64,000 bases of DNA from Mycobacterium colombiense (lineage in GTDB: Bacteria; Actinomycetota; Actinomycetes; Mycobacteriales; Mycobacteriaceae). A model generated the notes under the pieces. It had not been told where the DNA came from. It was given only the letters and a program-made list of their open reading frames with translations, and made no database searches. Both the position numbers and the translations under genes were made by a program. Every line of letters starts with the position of its first letter. Within the stretch, counting starts at the first letter, position 1. Positions 53,232 to 63,231 of the stretch are shown one piece after another. The stretch covers positions 1 to 64,000 of the forward strand of contig NZ_QMEV01000017.1 of the NCBI RefSeq assembly GCF_003284935.1, read 5' to 3'.

Positions 53232-54047
53232 TCAGGCCTGACCCACCTCGAAGCGAACGAACCGCGTGACCGTGACACCGGCGTCGTCGAGCAGCGCCTT
53301 GACGGTCTTCTTGCTGTCGGACACCGACGGCTGCTCGAGCAGCACCGCGTCCTTGAAGAAACCGTTCAGCCGGCCCTCGACGATCTTGGGCAGGGCCTGC
53401 TCCGGCTTGCCCTCCGCCTTGGCGGTCTCCTCGGCGATGCGGCGCTCGCTGGCCACCACGTCCTCGGGCACGTCGTCGCGGGACAGGTAGCGGGCCTTGA
53501 GCGCGGCGATCTGCAGCGCGACGGCGTGCGCGGCCTCGGTGTCCGAGCCCTGGTATTCCACCAGCACGCCGACCGCGGGCGGCAGGTCGGCGGCCCGCCG
53601 GTGCAGGTAGGTCTCGACGGTGCCGTCGAAGTTCGCGACGCGGCGCAGCTCCAGCTTCTCGCCGATCTTGGCCGACAGCTCCGCGATGGCCTGCTCGACG
53701 GTCTTATCACCGACGCTGGCGGCCTTGAGCTCGTCGACGTCAGTGGCCTTCGACGACACGGCCGCGGCCACGATCTGGTCGGCCAGCGCCTGGAACTCCG
53801 CGTTCTTGGCGACGAAGTCCGTCTCGCTGTTCAGCTCGATCAGCGCGCCGCCCTGGGCCGCGACCAGACCCTCGGCCGTCGCACGCTCGGCGCGCTTGCC
53901 GACGTCCTTGGCGCCCTTGATCCGCAGCGCCTCGACGGCCTTGTCGAAGTCACCGTCATTTTCGGCCAGCGCGTTCTTGCAGTCGAGCATCCCGGCACCG
54001 GTGAGTTCCCGAAGCCGCTTGACGTCGGCAGCGGTGAAGTTCGCCAA
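53232..54047 (-). CDS. tsf: Elongation factor Ts
   Basis: A 271-aa nucleotide exchange factor for EF-Tu (Rv2889c). The UBA-like N-terminus [26 protein letters not shown] and [17 protein letters not shown] are diagnostic. The start is TTG, with AGGAGGG seven nt upstream. Twelve nt after rpsB, in one operon. Confidence 0.97.
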   Translation of the reverse strand: MANFTAADVKRLRELTGAGMLDCKNALAENDGDFDKAVEALRIKGAKDVGKRAERATAEGLVAAQGGALIELNSETDFVAKNAEFQALADQIVAAAVSSKATDVDELKAASVGDKTVEQAIAELSAKIGEKLELRRVANFDGTVETYLHRRAADLPPAVGVLVEYQGSDTEAAHAVALQIAALKARYLSRDDVPEDVVASERRIAEETAKAEGKPEQALPKIVEGRLNGFFKDAVLLEQPSVSDSKKTVKALLDDAGVTVTRFVRFEVGQA

Positions 54048-54059
54048 TGGTCAGCCCTC

Positions 54060-54893
54060 CTATGAGGATTCAGTGGTTGATTCGGGGGTGCCCGCAGCGG
54101 CGTCGGTGGGGGCGGTGGTGGTAGCGGAGGCCAGCAGCTCCTGCTCCCATTCGGCGAGCGGCTCGGCGGCCTCGGCTTCGGGCTTGCCGTCGCCGCGGCC
54201 GACCCCGGCGCGGGCCTGCAGGCCCTCGGCGACCGCGGAGGCGATCACCTTGGTCAGCAGCGCGGCCGAGCGGATCGCGTCGTCATTGCCCGGGATCGGG
54301 TAGTCGACCTCGTCGGGGTCGCAGTTGGTGTCCAGGATCGCGATGATCGGGATGTTGAGCTTCCGGGCCTCCGCGACCGCGAGGTGCTCCTTGTTGGTGT
54401 CGACGACCCAGATCGCCGACGGCACCTTGGCCATGTCGCGGATACCGCCGAGGCTGCGCTCGAGCTTGTTCTTCTCGCGGGTCAGCATCAAGATTTCCTT
54501 CTTGGTGCGGCCCTCGAAGCCACCGGTCTGCTCCATCGCCTCGAGTTCCTTGAGGCGCTGCAGCCGCTTGTGCACGGTGGAGAAGTTGGTCAGCATGCCG
54601 CCCAGCCAGCGCTGGTTCACGTAGGGCATGCCGACGCGGGTCGCCTCCGCGGCGACCGATTCCTGCGCCTGCTTCTTGGTGCCGACGAACAGGATGCTGC
54701 CGCCGTGGGCGACGGTCTCCTTGACGAACTCGTACGCCTGGTCGATGAAGGTCAGCGTCTGCTGCAGGTCGATGATGTAGATGCCGTTGCGGTCGGTGAA
54801 GATGAACCGCTTCATCTTGGGATTCCAGCGACGGGTCTGGTGCCCGAAGTGGGTGCCGCTGTCGAGCAGCTGCTTCATGGTTACGACGGCCAT
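54060..54893 (-). CDS. rpsB: 30S ribosomal protein S2
   Basis: A 277-aa S2 protein (Rv2890c). [35 protein letters not shown] and [17 protein letters not shown] are present. An acidic, Ala/Thr-rich tail of about 50 residues extends beyond the E. coli protein, as in mycobacteria. AAGG lies seven nt before ATG. Followed by tsf. Confidence 0.98.
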   Translation of the reverse strand: MAVVTMKQLLDSGTHFGHQTRRWNPKMKRFIFTDRNGIYIIDLQQTLTFIDQAYEFVKETVAHGGSILFVGTKKQAQESVAAEATRVGMPYVNQRWLGGMLTNFSTVHKRLQRLKELEAMEQTGGFEGRTKKEILMLTREKNKLERSLGGIRDMAKVPSAIWVVDTNKEHLAVAEARKLNIPIIAILDTNCDPDEVDYPIPGNDDAIRSAALLTKVIASAVAEGLQARAGVGRGDGKPEAEAAEPLAEWEQELLASATTTAPTDAAAGTPESTTESS

Positions 54894-55193
54894 GCTTGTG
54901 CCTTACGTGTGTCGGTTGTCGCCTGGCATCGGGTGACGCCGGGCCCTGGCGGCTGCTGCGATGCCGGACCCAGCCGGGAAACCCGGTCGGGACCGCCCGG
55001 CATGCGATTGCGTTCTCCTAGTGGAACCAGAGACGCGATGCAGACGCGCGAAGTCAGCCCGCGAACGAGCTGCGACCAGCAGTTTACACCGTCTCAGCAG
55101 GTGCTTTTGCCACGCTTCCCCAACCGGGCCGCTCCTGCACAGACCGGCCGGATCCGGGTGGACCGGCCCGCGGGGACGCGCTGAACTGGCTGG
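54894..55193. promoter_or_regulatory. 300-nt divergent region rpsB / M23 peptidase
   Basis: No gene seen. On the minus strand a TAAACT (55086 to 55081) is a -10 candidate for rpsB-tsf with a leader of about 180 nt, room for autoregulatory RNA structure. No good -35 partner found. Confidence 0.3.
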
Positions 55194-55685
55194 ATGCGGT
55201 GGAGTGCGCTGCTGGTGTGCGCGTCCCTGGTCAGCGCGGCGCCGGCGGTTGCCGCCGAGGATCGCCTGGAGTGGCCGCTGCGCCCGCCGCCGGCCGTTGT
55301 CCGGGGATTCGACGCCCCGGCCCAGGACTGGCATCCCGGGCACCGGGGGGTCGACCTGGCCGGGGCGGCCGGTCAGCCGGTGTACGCCGCGGGCGCGGGG
55401 ACGGTGGTGTTCGCCGGTGTGCTGGCCGGGCGGCCCGTGGTGTCGCTGGCCCATCCCGGTGGGTTGCACACCAGCTACGAGCCGGTGCGGGCGAGCGTGC
55501 GGGTGGGCCAGCAGGTGACGGCCGCGAGCGTGATCGGCGCGCTGGTCGCGGGGCACGCCGGGTGCCCGGTCGCGGCGTGTCTGCACTGGGGCGCGATGTG
55601 GGGGCCGGCGTCGGGCGCCCGCTATGTCGATCCGCGGGGATTGCTGACGTCCACGCCGATCCGGCTCAAACCGCTGAACCCGTGA
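55194..55685 (+). CDS. Secreted M23-family peptidase (Rv2891 type)
   Basis: A 163-aa protein. A signal peptide (MRWSALLVCASLVSAAPAVA) is followed by an LytM/M23 zinc-peptidase fold with HPGHRGVDLAG (His50...Asp54) and CLHWGAMWG near residue 130. It is shorter than Rv2891. The usual M23 H-x-H in the last motif reads L-H-W. Possible peptidoglycan endopeptidase. Convergent with xerC. Confidence 0.85.
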   Translation: MRWSALLVCASLVSAAPAVAAEDRLEWPLRPPPAVVRGFDAPAQDWHPGHRGVDLAGAAGQPVYAAGAGTVVFAGVLAGRPVVSLAHPGGLHTSYEPVRASVRVGQQVTAASVIGALVAGHAGCPVAACLHWGAMWGPASGARYVDPRGLLTSTPIRLKPLNP

Positions 55686-55691
55686 GCCGGC

Positions 55692-56588
55692 TCAGGCCCG
55701 GGGGTGGGCCTGGTCGTGCACCGCGCGCAACCGGGACACCGCGACGTGGGTGTAGAGCTGGGTGGTCGCCAGGCTGGAATGCCCGAGCAGCTCCTGGACC
55801 ACGCGCAGGTCGGCGCCGCCCTCGAGCAGGTGGGTGGCCGCGCTGTGCCGCAGGCCGTGCGGGCCCATGTCCGGCGCGCCGTGGACCGCGGCGACGGTCT
55901 GATGCACCACCGTGCGCGCCTGGCGAACGTCGAGCCGGCGGCCCCGCGCACCCAGCAGCAGCGCCGGCCCCGATTCCGCGTTGGCCAGGGCGGGGCGTCC
56001 GTCGGCCAGCCAGGCATCCAGGGCCTCGGCGGCGGGCCGGCCGAACGGCGCGCTGCGCTGCTTGTTGCCCTTGCCGAGCACTGTGACGAGCCGGTGATGG
56101 GTGTCGACGTCGTCGATGTCCAGGCCGCACAGCTCGCTGACCCGGATCCCGGTGGCGTACAACATCTCGACGATCAGCCGGTCGCGCAGCGCTAGCGGAT
56201 CACCTTGCTGCGCACCGCTTTTGGCAGCGGCCATGGCGTCGGCGGCCTGGTCCTGGCGCAGCACCGCGGGCAGGGTGCGGTGCGCCTTGGGCACCTGGAG
56301 CCGCACGGCGGGGTCGGCGCTCAGCAGCCCGCGACGGACCGCCCACGCGGTGAAGGCCTTGACGGCCGAGGTGCGCCGGGCCAGCGTCGTGCGGGCGACG
56401 CCGGCCGCGGCCGCGGCGGACAACCACGAGCGCAGCAGCGGCAGGCTCAGCCCGTCCAGGCCCGCGCCGCGGTCACCGACGAAGGCGAGCAGCGAGCGCA
56501 GGTCGCCGAGGTAGGCGCGACGGGTGTGCGCCGAGCGCCCGCATTGCAGCTCCAGGTACTCGTCGAACTCGTCGAGAATCGCCTGCAC
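55692..56588 (-). CDS. xerC: Tyrosine recombinase XerC
   Basis: A 298-aa recombinase (Rv2894c) that acts with XerD at dif to resolve chromosome dimers. Catalytic residues are visible: Arg in [10 protein letters not shown], His-x-x-Arg in [12 protein letters not shown], His in [10 protein letters not shown] and Tyr in QLYTHV. GTG 56588 preceded by GGGGGAG; the frame stays open far upstream by chance. The PPE45-region genes present here in M. tuberculosis are not present. Confidence 0.95.
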   Translation of the reverse strand: MQAILDEFDEYLELQCGRSAHTRRAYLGDLRSLLAFVGDRGAGLDGLSLPLLRSWLSAAAAAGVARTTLARRTSAVKAFTAWAVRRGLLSADPAVRLQVPKAHRTLPAVLRQDQAADAMAAAKSGAQQGDPLALRDRLIVEMLYATGIRVSELCGLDIDDVDTHHRLVTVLGKGNKQRSAPFGRPAAEALDAWLADGRPALANAESGPALLLGARGRRLDVRQARTVVHQTVAAVHGAPDMGPHGLRHSAATHLLEGGADLRVVQELLGHSSLATTQLYTHVAVSRLRAVHDQAHPRA

Positions 56589-56620
56589 TCCCCCACGGTC
56601 GCAGGGCGCAGTGGGGCGCT

Positions 56621-57781
56621 CTAGTCGACGCGCCGAAGCGTGTCCGGGGTGAGATCTTTGAGCGTCGGATAGCCGTCGACGGCCATGATGAGGTCGGCTT
56701 CGGCCAGGATCGAGCGCAGCACGTGCACGACGCCGTCGACGCCGCCGAGCGCTAGGCCGTAGGCGTACGGGCGGCCGATGCCCACCGCCGTGGCGCCCAG
56801 CGCGAGCGCCTTGACGACGTCGGCGCCGCTGCGGATGCCCGAATCGAACAGCACGGGCAGCCCGTCGGCCGCCTCGACGACCCCGGGCAGGCACGCGAGG
56901 GCGGGCAGGCCGCCGTTGGCCTGGCGCCCGCCGTGGGTGGAGCAGTAGATGCCGTCGACGCCGCCGTCCCTGGCCCGCCGGGCGTCGTCGGGGTGACAGA
57001 TGCCCTTGATGATCAACGGCAGGTCGGTCAGCGACCGCAGCCACCCGAGGTCGTCCCAGGTCAGCGGGTTGCCGAAGGTGGTCACCCACTGCAGCACGGT
57101 GCCTTGCGGGTCCTCTTCCGGCGGGCGCTGCAGTCCGGCGCGAAAGACCGGGTCGCTGGTGTAGTTGCTCAGGCAAAGCCCCCGCAACTGGGGAAAGTTG
57201 GCCGTGCTGAGGTCGCGCGGGCGCCACCCCGGGATCCAGGTGTCCAGCGTGACGATGATGCCCTTGTAGCCGGCGGCTTCGGCGCGCTGGACCAGGCTGG
57301 CGGCCAGGTCGCGGTCCTTGGGCGTGTACAGCTGGAAGAAGCCGGGGGTGTCGCCGAACTGCGCGGCGACGTCTTCCATCGGGTCGGCGGTCAGGGTGGA
57401 GACGACCATCGGGACGCCGGTGGCCGCGGCCGCGCGTGCGGTGGCCAGGTCGCCGTGGCCGTCCTGGGCGCAGATGCCGATGACGCCGATCGGCGCCATG
57501 AACACCGGCGACGGCAAGGTCAGGCCGAACAAGTCCACCGACAGGTCCCGCGCGGCGGCACCGACGAACATCCGCGGTATCAGGCCCCAGTGATCGAACG
57601 CCTCGCGGTTGGCCCGCTGTGTGCGTTCGTCGCCGGCGCCGCCGGTGACGTAGCTCCACACCGACGGCGACATGGCCCGCTCGGCGCGGGCCTCCAGCTC
57701 CGCGAAGGCCATCGGCAGCGCGGGCGCCACCCCGCCGAGGCCCTTGAAGTAGATCTCGTTCTGGTAGTCGCCGAATGCCAT
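56621..57781 (-). CDS. Lactate 2-monooxygenase-like FMN enzyme
   Basis: A 386-aa FMN-dependent alpha-hydroxy-acid oxidase family protein closest, by eye, to M. smegmatis lactate 2-monooxygenase ([24 protein letters not shown] start). [38 protein letters not shown] and [19 protein letters not shown] are present. The active-site His is in STHGGRQ and FMN contacts in [12 protein letters not shown] and GRPYAYG. It lacks part of the mid-protein insertion of the M. smegmatis enzyme. It could be a lactate dehydrogenase/oxidase. It lies between xerC and viuB, where I recall no such gene in M. tuberculosis. Confidence 0.82.
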   Translation of the reverse strand: MAFGDYQNEIYFKGLGGVAPALPMAFAELEARAERAMSPSVWSYVTGGAGDERTQRANREAFDHWGLIPRMFVGAAARDLSVDLFGLTLPSPVFMAPIGVIGICAQDGHGDLATARAAAATGVPMVVSTLTADPMEDVAAQFGDTPGFFQLYTPKDRDLAASLVQRAEAAGYKGIIVTLDTWIPGWRPRDLSTANFPQLRGLCLSNYTSDPVFRAGLQRPPEEDPQGTVLQWVTTFGNPLTWDDLGWLRSLTDLPLIIKGICHPDDARRARDGGVDGIYCSTHGGRQANGGLPALACLPGVVEAADGLPVLFDSGIRSGADVVKALALGATAVGIGRPYAYGLALGGVDGVVHVLRSILAEADLIMAVDGYPTLKDLTPDTLRRVD

Positions 57782-57805
57782 GAAAAAGACAATGCCAGGC
57801 GGCCG

Positions 57806-58663
57806 TCAGGCTGACGAATTGGCCGACTCGGCCTGCGCCAGCTCCTTCTTCCACTGCCGGAACGTCTCTTCGGTGCGGCCGCGACGCCAGTAGCCCGAGA
57901 TCGACGCCGCCCACTTGGCGTCCACCCCGCGCTCTTTGCGGATGTAGGGCCGCAGGTTGTGCATCACGGCTTGGGCCTCGCCGTGGATGAAGACGTGCAC
58001 CTGACCCGGCAGCCAGGGGGCGCTCTTGACGGCCTCGATCAGCGGCGCGTGATCGCCGGCACGGTCCTCGGGGACCAGGTCGGCACGGCCGCCGCGGTAC
58101 ACCCAATGCACCTCGACGCCGTCGGGTGCGCTCAACGGGATCTCGTCCTCTGGGCCCGCCACCTCGATGAACGCCTTACCGACGGCGCTGGGGGGCAACG
58201 CTTCCAGCGCCGCGGCGATGGCCGGCAGCGCCGATTCGTCGCCGGCCAGCAGGTGCCAGTCGGCGGCGGGGTCCGGGGTGTACGCGCCGCCGGGGCCCAT
58301 CAGGTAGATCGGCTGGCCGGGCTGGGCCGTCGACGCCCACTGCCCCGCCATGCCGTGCTCGCCGTGCACGACGATGTCCAGCGTGATCTGGCGCTTCTCG
58401 ACATCGACGTTGCGCACGGTGAGCGTCCGCACCGACGGCTTCTTCTCCGGGGGCAGGTCGGCGAAGCTGTCGAGGGTCAGCGGCCCGGGCAAACCGGCCA
58501 CGTCCACGTCGTCGGCGACGAACACCAGCTTGACGTAGGAGTCGGTGAACTTGCTCGGCACGAAGGCGTCAAAATCCTTGCTCCCGAGCACTATCCGCAC
58601 CATGTGCGGCGTGAGTTGTTCGGTACCGACGACCTCGAAGCATTGCAGTGGTCGACCTGCCAC
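57806..58663 (-). CDS. viuB: Siderophore-interacting ferric reductase ViuB-like
   Basis: A 285-aa SIP-family flavoprotein (Rv2895c). An FAD-binding barrel ([24 protein letters not shown]) with [12 protein letters not shown] is followed by an NAD(P)-binding-like domain ([34 protein letters not shown]). Predicted to release iron from siderophores by reduction in the cytosol. Upstream of the lactate-monooxygenase-like gene with a 24-nt gap. Confidence 0.92.
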   Translation of the reverse strand: MAGRPLQCFEVVGTEQLTPHMVRIVLGSKDFDAFVPSKFTDSYVKLVFVADDVDVAGLPGPLTLDSFADLPPEKKPSVRTLTVRNVDVEKRQITLDIVVHGEHGMAGQWASTAQPGQPIYLMGPGGAYTPDPAADWHLLAGDESALPAIAAALEALPPSAVGKAFIEVAGPEDEIPLSAPDGVEVHWVYRGGRADLVPEDRAGDHAPLIEAVKSAPWLPGQVHVFIHGEAQAVMHNLRPYIRKERGVDAKWAASISGYWRRGRTEETFRQWKKELAQAESANSSA

Positions 58664-58697
58664 TTGTCCTCCTGTTCACACCCCGACCCCCGCTCGA

Positions 58698-59876
58698 CTA
58701 TACGAGTCGCGTCGTCGCTGCAGCTCGGCCCGCGGAGGCCCGGACAATCCGCCACCGCCCGTCCTGGCGCTGCACCAGCCCGGCCAGCTCGAGCATCGCC
58801 AGCGGTCCCAGCGCTAGCTCGGGCACCATTCCCGAGACGACGGCGATCTCGTCGACGGTGGCCGCGCCGCGCCCCGGCAGCGCCTCGTAGACCCGGCGTT
58901 CGGCGTCGGTGAGGCCATCGAGCGGCGTCGCGGGGTGCGGATCCTCGGCGGCCAGCTCCCCGATGTGGCCGATGAGCTCGACGACGTGGTCGGCCCGGGT
59001 GACCAGCTCGGCGCCGTTGCGCAGCAGCGCGTGGCAGCCCGCCGACGCCGAGGACGTCACGGGCCCGGGCACCGCTGCCACCACCCGCCCGAGTGCCCGG
59101 GCCCAGGCCGCGGTGTTGGCCGCGCCGCTGCGCAGGCCGGCTTCCACCACCACGGCGGCCCCGGCCGTGGCGGCCACCAGCCGATTGCGGGTCAGGAACC
59201 GGTGGCGGGCGGGGCGGATACCGGGCGCGTATTCGCTGAACACCAGCCCGTGCTGGCCGATCCGGTGCAGCAGCGCGGTGTGACCGCTCGGGTAGGGGAC
59301 GTCGAGCCCGCCGGCCAGGACGGCGACGGTGATGCCGTCGCAGCCCAGCGCGGCGCGGTGCGCCGCGCCGTCGATGCCGTAGGCGCCGCCCGAGACCACC
59401 GCGACGTCGCGCTGCGCCAACCCGGCCGCCAGTTCCCCGGCGACGTGCTCGCCGTACGTGGTGCACGCGCGCGTCCCGACCACGGCGGCCGCCCGGTGCG
59501 CGACCTCATCGAGCCGGACGGGTCCCAGCGCCCACAACACCATCGGCGGCACCATCGGCGCACCGCCGCGGGGACGCGGTGCCGCACCGCGGAACGCGGC
59601 GAACGCCAGGACCGGCCATTCGTCGTCGTCGGGGGTGATCAACCGGCCGCCACGACGGTCGAGCATCTCCAGATCGGCTGCGCTGCAGTCGAGTTCGCGC
59701 CTGGCCTGGGTGCGACCGGCCAGGCCGTCGTCGACCAGTCCGCGGCGGACCAGGTCGGCCGCCTCGACCGGGCCGACGCCCCGCACCAGCGCGGCGAGCT
59801 CGGCGCAGGGCGGCTCGGCCACCCGGGACAGATAGGCCCAGGCGCGCAGCGTGGGGTCGTCGGGCGCCGTCGTCAT
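58698..59876 (-). CDS. dprA: DNA processing protein DprA
   Basis: A 392-aa DprA/Smf family protein (Rv2896c) that loads RecA on incoming single-stranded DNA. An N-terminal SAM-like region, then the Rossmann core with VGTRACTTYGEHVAGELA, VVSGGAYGIDGAAHRAAL, FSEYAPG and NRLVAATAGAAVVVEAG, and a C-terminal winged helix. ComM is upstream, so the competence-like pair is conserved though natural transformation is uncertain. Confidence 0.94.
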   Translation of the reverse strand: MTTAPDDPTLRAWAYLSRVAEPPCAELAALVRGVGPVEAADLVRRGLVDDGLAGRTQARRELDCSAADLEMLDRRGGRLITPDDDEWPVLAFAAFRGAAPRPRGGAPMVPPMVLWALGPVRLDEVAHRAAAVVGTRACTTYGEHVAGELAAGLAQRDVAVVSGGAYGIDGAAHRAALGCDGITVAVLAGGLDVPYPSGHTALLHRIGQHGLVFSEYAPGIRPARHRFLTRNRLVAATAGAAVVVEAGLRSGAANTAAWARALGRVVAAVPGPVTSSASAGCHALLRNGAELVTRADHVVELIGHIGELAAEDPHPATPLDGLTDAERRVYEALPGRGAATVDEIAVVSGMVPELALGPLAMLELAGLVQRQDGRWRIVRASAGRAAATTRLV

Positions 59877-59986
59877 CGCCGTGCCCCCCGCGCCAAGGAC
59901 GCGCCAAGAATCCTTTGAGCCGCGCGCGCGAGTGTGGGGTCGTCAGCCGCCCGCCGCACCCCGGCCCGCAACGAACGGAACGACCC

Positions 59987-60262
59987 ATGATCCTCGACCT
60001 GCCGATGGTGCACAGCGTGTCCGAGCGCCCCAAGAACCCCTGGGCCGTCGCGGCGTTCGCTCTCAGCTTGGTCAGCTGGATCGGTTTTCCCATCCCCCTC
60101 ATCAGCATCGGGCTGGCCTGCCTCGGGCTGCGCGAGATGGAACAACGGGGTGAAAGTGGCCGTGCCATGGCCCAATTCGCCCGGGCGTTCGCGATTCTGG
60201 TGAGCGTCGCGATCGCGGTGCGGGGTGGGCACACCGATTGGCTGACCATCGCGCGCTGGTAG
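59987..60262 (+). CDS. Small DUF4190-type membrane protein
   Basis: A 91-aa protein on the strand opposite dprA and comM, filling the gap between them. NPWAVAAFALSLVSWIGFPIPLISIGLACLGLREM is the DUF4190-like double-helix segment and FAILVSVAIAV a third hydrophobic stretch. ATG 59987 has CGGAA seven nt upstream; a longer in-frame start at 59915 is less likely. Function unknown. Confidence 0.7.
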   Translation: MILDLPMVHSVSERPKNPWAVAAFALSLVSWIGFPIPLISIGLACLGLREMEQRGESGRAMAQFARAFAILVSVAIAVRGGHTDWLTIARW

Positions 60263-60288
60263 CGCGCCATGGCGCTGCGTCGCGGCGC

Positions 60289-61800
60289 TCATCGCTGCGC
60301 CCCAGGTTGACGGAAGCTGAGTGCGGCGGCAACTTCGTCGGTCCCGGGCGAGGTGCGGCCCGCGAGGTCGGCCAGGCTCCACGCGACGCGCAACGTGCGG
60401 TCGAGGCCACGGATGCTGAGCAGCCCGCGGTCCAGCGCCCGTTGCAGCGGCTCCATCGCCGCGTTGCCGGGCCGAAACTTCCGGCGCAGCAGCGTCCCAC
60501 TGACCTCGCCATTGGTGCGAAACCCGTGCGGTCGCCAGCGCTCGGCGGCGGCCGCGCGGGCCTGCGCGACCCGGTGGCGAACCTGCGCACTCGATTCGGC
60601 GTCTCTGGCCGCGAACGCCCCGGCCTTCACCTGGTGCATCTGCACGCGCAGGTCGACCCGATCCAGCAGCGGTCCCGAAAGCTTGCCCAGGTAGCGGCGT
60701 TTGGCCGCCGCCGCGCAGATGCAGTCCTGCGGGTCTGCCGGCGCGCACGGGCACAGGTTGGCGGCCAGCACCAGCTGAAACCGGGCGGGATAACACGCCA
60801 CCCCGTCGCGGCGGGCCAGGCGAATCTCGCCGTCCTCCAACGGCGTTCGCAGGGCCTCCAGCGCGCTGACCCGGATCTCGGCGCACTCGTCGAGGAACAG
60901 CACCCCGCGATGGGCCCGGCTGACCGCGCCCGGGCGCGCCATCCCGGACCCGCCGCCGACCAGCGCGGCGACGCTGGAACTGTGATGGGGCGCCACGAAC
61001 GGCGGCCTGGTGATCAGGGGGGTGTCGCCCGAGAGCAGCCCGGCCACCGAGTGAATCGCCGTCACTTCCAGGGACTCGTCGTCGGTCAACGGCGGCAGCA
61101 ACCCCGGAAGGCGTTGGGCTAGCATGGTTTTGCCGACGCCCGGCGGCCCGGTGAGCATCAGGTGGTGGGCACCGGCGGCGGCCACCTCCACCGCGAACCG
61201 CGCCTGCGTCTGCCCGACGACGTCGACCAGATCCGCCGCGGGCTGGCCGTCGGTCGGTTTCGCGTCGATCCTGCCGTCCAGGGCGCCGGTGCCGCTGAGC
61301 CACTTGTGCAGCTGGCCCAGGGTGCGCACGCCCCACACGTCGACCCCGTCGACCAGGCTGGCCTCGGCGAGGTTGTCGACGGGAACCACCACGGCCGGCC
61401 AGCCGTCGCGCTTGGCGGCCAGCACCGCGGGCAGCACCCCGCGCACCGGGCGGACCCGGCCGTCCAGGGACAGCTCGCCGAGCAGCACCGTCTTCTCCAG
61501 CCGGTCCCAGGGGTTCTTGCGCTGCGCCGACAGCACCGCGGCGGCCAGGGCGAGGTCGTAGACCGACCCCATTTTGGGCAGCGTCGCCGGCGACAGCGCC
61601 AGGGTGAGCCGCGCCTGTGGCCAGCTGTTTCCGCAGTTGGTGACGGCGGCCCGGACCCGGTCGCGTGATTCCTGCAGGGCGGCGTCGGGCAGGCCCACCA
61701 GGTGCACGCCGGGCAGCCCGGAGGTGATGTCGGCTTCGATCTCGACGATCTGTCCGTCCACGCCGCGCACCGCGACGGAGAACGCGCGTCCCAGCGCCAT
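60289..61800 (-). CDS. comM: ComM-like Mg-chelatase family ATPase
   Basis: A 503-aa AAA+ helicase (Rv2897c) that promotes branch migration during recombination in other bacteria. N-terminal Lon-like domain (ITSGLPGVHLVGLPDAALQESRDRVRAA), Walker A TGPPGVGKTM, Walker B RGVLFLDECAEI, then four cysteines (NLCPCAPADPQDCICA) and a C-terminal lid. ATG 61800 shares its A with the yraN stop (TGATG), which fixes the start. Confidence 0.95.
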   Translation of the reverse strand: MALGRAFSVAVRGVDGQIVEIEADITSGLPGVHLVGLPDAALQESRDRVRAAVTNCGNSWPQARLTLALSPATLPKMGSVYDLALAAAVLSAQRKNPWDRLEKTVLLGELSLDGRVRPVRGVLPAVLAAKRDGWPAVVVPVDNLAEASLVDGVDVWGVRTLGQLHKWLSGTGALDGRIDAKPTDGQPAADLVDVVGQTQARFAVEVAAAGAHHLMLTGPPGVGKTMLAQRLPGLLPPLTDDESLEVTAIHSVAGLLSGDTPLITRPPFVAPHHSSSVAALVGGGSGMARPGAVSRAHRGVLFLDECAEIRVSALEALRTPLEDGEIRLARRDGVACYPARFQLVLAANLCPCAPADPQDCICAAAAKRRYLGKLSGPLLDRVDLRVQMHQVKAGAFAARDAESSAQVRHRVAQARAAAAERWRPHGFRTNGEVSGTLLRRKFRPGNAAMEPLQRALDRGLLSIRGLDRTLRVAWSLADLAGRTSPGTDEVAAALSFRQPGAQR

Positions 61801-62186
61801 CAGCCGATCCCCCGCAGGTGGGTGATTTCGGGGGTGCGGCGGCGCCCGATCCGCACCCCGATCACGTCGATGCGGATCGCGGCCCAGCGGTGGTGCTGGC
61901 CGGCCAGCCACAGCCCGGCCAGCCGGCGCAACCGCCGCACCTTGCGGGGCGTGACGGCGTGCGCCAGGCCGCCGTATCCGTCGCCGGTGCGGGTCTTCAC
62001 CTCGACGAACACCAGCGTCGACGCGGCGTCGTCGCGGGCGATGATGTCGAGTTCGCCGTAGCGGCAGCGCCAATTGCGCTCGAGGATGCGCAATCCCATC
62101 CGGGTCAGATGATCCACGGCGAGCGCCTCACCCAGCGCCCCCAGCTGGATGCGGGTCATGGTCGTTTCGGTTGTCATGCGGGCCAC
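61800..62186 (-). CDS. YraN-family endonuclease-like protein
   Basis: A 128-aa UPF0102/YraN protein (Rv2898c). The PD-(D/E)xK-like core is visible: GELDIIARDDAASTLVFVEVKTRTG. Possible nuclease in DNA repair or recombination, coupled by TGATG to comM. An ATG at 62174 is an alternative start. Confidence 0.92.
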   Translation of the reverse strand: MARMTTETTMTRIQLGALGEALAVDHLTRMGLRILERNWRCRYGELDIIARDDAASTLVFVEVKTRTGDGYGGLAHAVTPRKVRRLRRLAGLWLAGQHHRWAAIRIDVIGVRIGRRRTPEITHLRGIG

Positions 62187-62291
62187 GGTGCCCGGTGCCC
62201 CCGACGGGACGGGCCGCCGTGGCCGCCCGAAACCGCCCGCGACGCCCGGTTATCCCCAGTGCGGCGTTCCTCCACAGCCGGCGGAGAAGCG

Positions 62292-63110
62292 CTAGGTGAT
62301 CCGCTCGGCCCCGGTGTAGATGTTCATCGAGTCCTCCCGCAGGAACGCCACCAGTGTGATGCCGGACTCCTCGGCCAGCGAAACCGCCAGCGACGACGGC
62401 GCGGACACGGCCGCCAGCACGGGAATCCCGGCCATCACGGCCTTCTGCGTCAGCTCGAACGACGCCCGCCCGCTGACCAGCAACACCGAGCCCTGCAGCG
62501 GTATCCGCTCGTGCTCGGTGACCCAGCCGATCACCTTGTCGACCGCGTTGTGCCGCCCCACGTCCTCGCGGACCACCAGCATCGCGCCGTCGGCGCCGAA
62601 CAACGCCGCGGCGTGCAGGCCCCCGGTGCTGTCGAAAACCTTTTGCGCGGCACGCAATTGACCGGGCATCGCCTCGAGGGCGGCCGCGGCCACGGTCGTG
62701 TGGTCGCTGCCCGGCGAGAACCGGCTGAGCAGCCGCACCGCGTCCAGTGACGCCTTGCCGCACACCCCGCAGGACGAGGTGGTGTAGAAGTTGCGGGTGA
62801 CGTCGAGGGCCGGGGGTTTCACCCCGGGGGCCAGCGTCACGTCCAGCACGTTGTAGGTGTTCTCCCCGTCGACGGCGCCACCGCAATACCGAATGGCCAC
62901 CACGTCCTCGCGGCCCGCGATGACGCCTTCGGTGAGCAGAAAGCCTTGGGCGAGTTCAAAATCCGATCCCGGGGTGCGCATCGTCACGGTGACCGCGGCG
63001 CCGTCGACCCGGATCTCCAACGGCTCCTCGACGACCAGGGTTTCCGGTCGGGTGATCGCTGTGCCGGCGCTCAGATGCGTCACCCGCCGGCGCGACGTGA
63101 CGTGCCCCAC
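62292..63110 (-). CDS. fdhD: Formate dehydrogenase sulfurtransferase FdhD
   Basis: A 272-aa protein (Rv2899c) that transfers sulfur to the molybdenum cofactor of formate dehydrogenase. The redox CxxC is in [26 protein letters not shown] and [14 protein letters not shown] are diagnostic. No fdhF is in the window; the next gene to the right is an epimerase rather than fdhF. Confidence 0.94.
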   Translation of the reverse strand: MGHVTSRRRVTHLSAGTAITRPETLVVEEPLEIRVDGAAVTVTMRTPGSDFELAQGFLLTEGVIAGREDVVAIRYCGGAVDGENTYNVLDVTLAPGVKPPALDVTRNFYTTSSCGVCGKASLDAVRLLSRFSPGSDHTTVAAAALEAMPGQLRAAQKVFDSTGGLHAAALFGADGAMLVVREDVGRHNAVDKVIGWVTEHERIPLQGSVLLVSGRASFELTQKAVMAGIPVLAAVSAPSSLAVSLAEESGITLVAFLREDSMNIYTGAERIT

Positions 63111-63231
63111 TAGGCGATTTCACCGCCGGCGGCCGCCGGGGTCGAAACGTCGCGAGAAACGACGGAACGCTCGAGACCCATCGGATCAAACTACCCTGGC
63201 CGGCGGTCGGCCGCCGAGACGAACAACGCTG

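Noticed and set aside
57782-58106. N-terminal extension of the long frame containing xerC up to 58106
   Set aside because: It runs antisense-frame through the lactate-monooxygenase-like gene and has no XerC similarity upstream of 56588.
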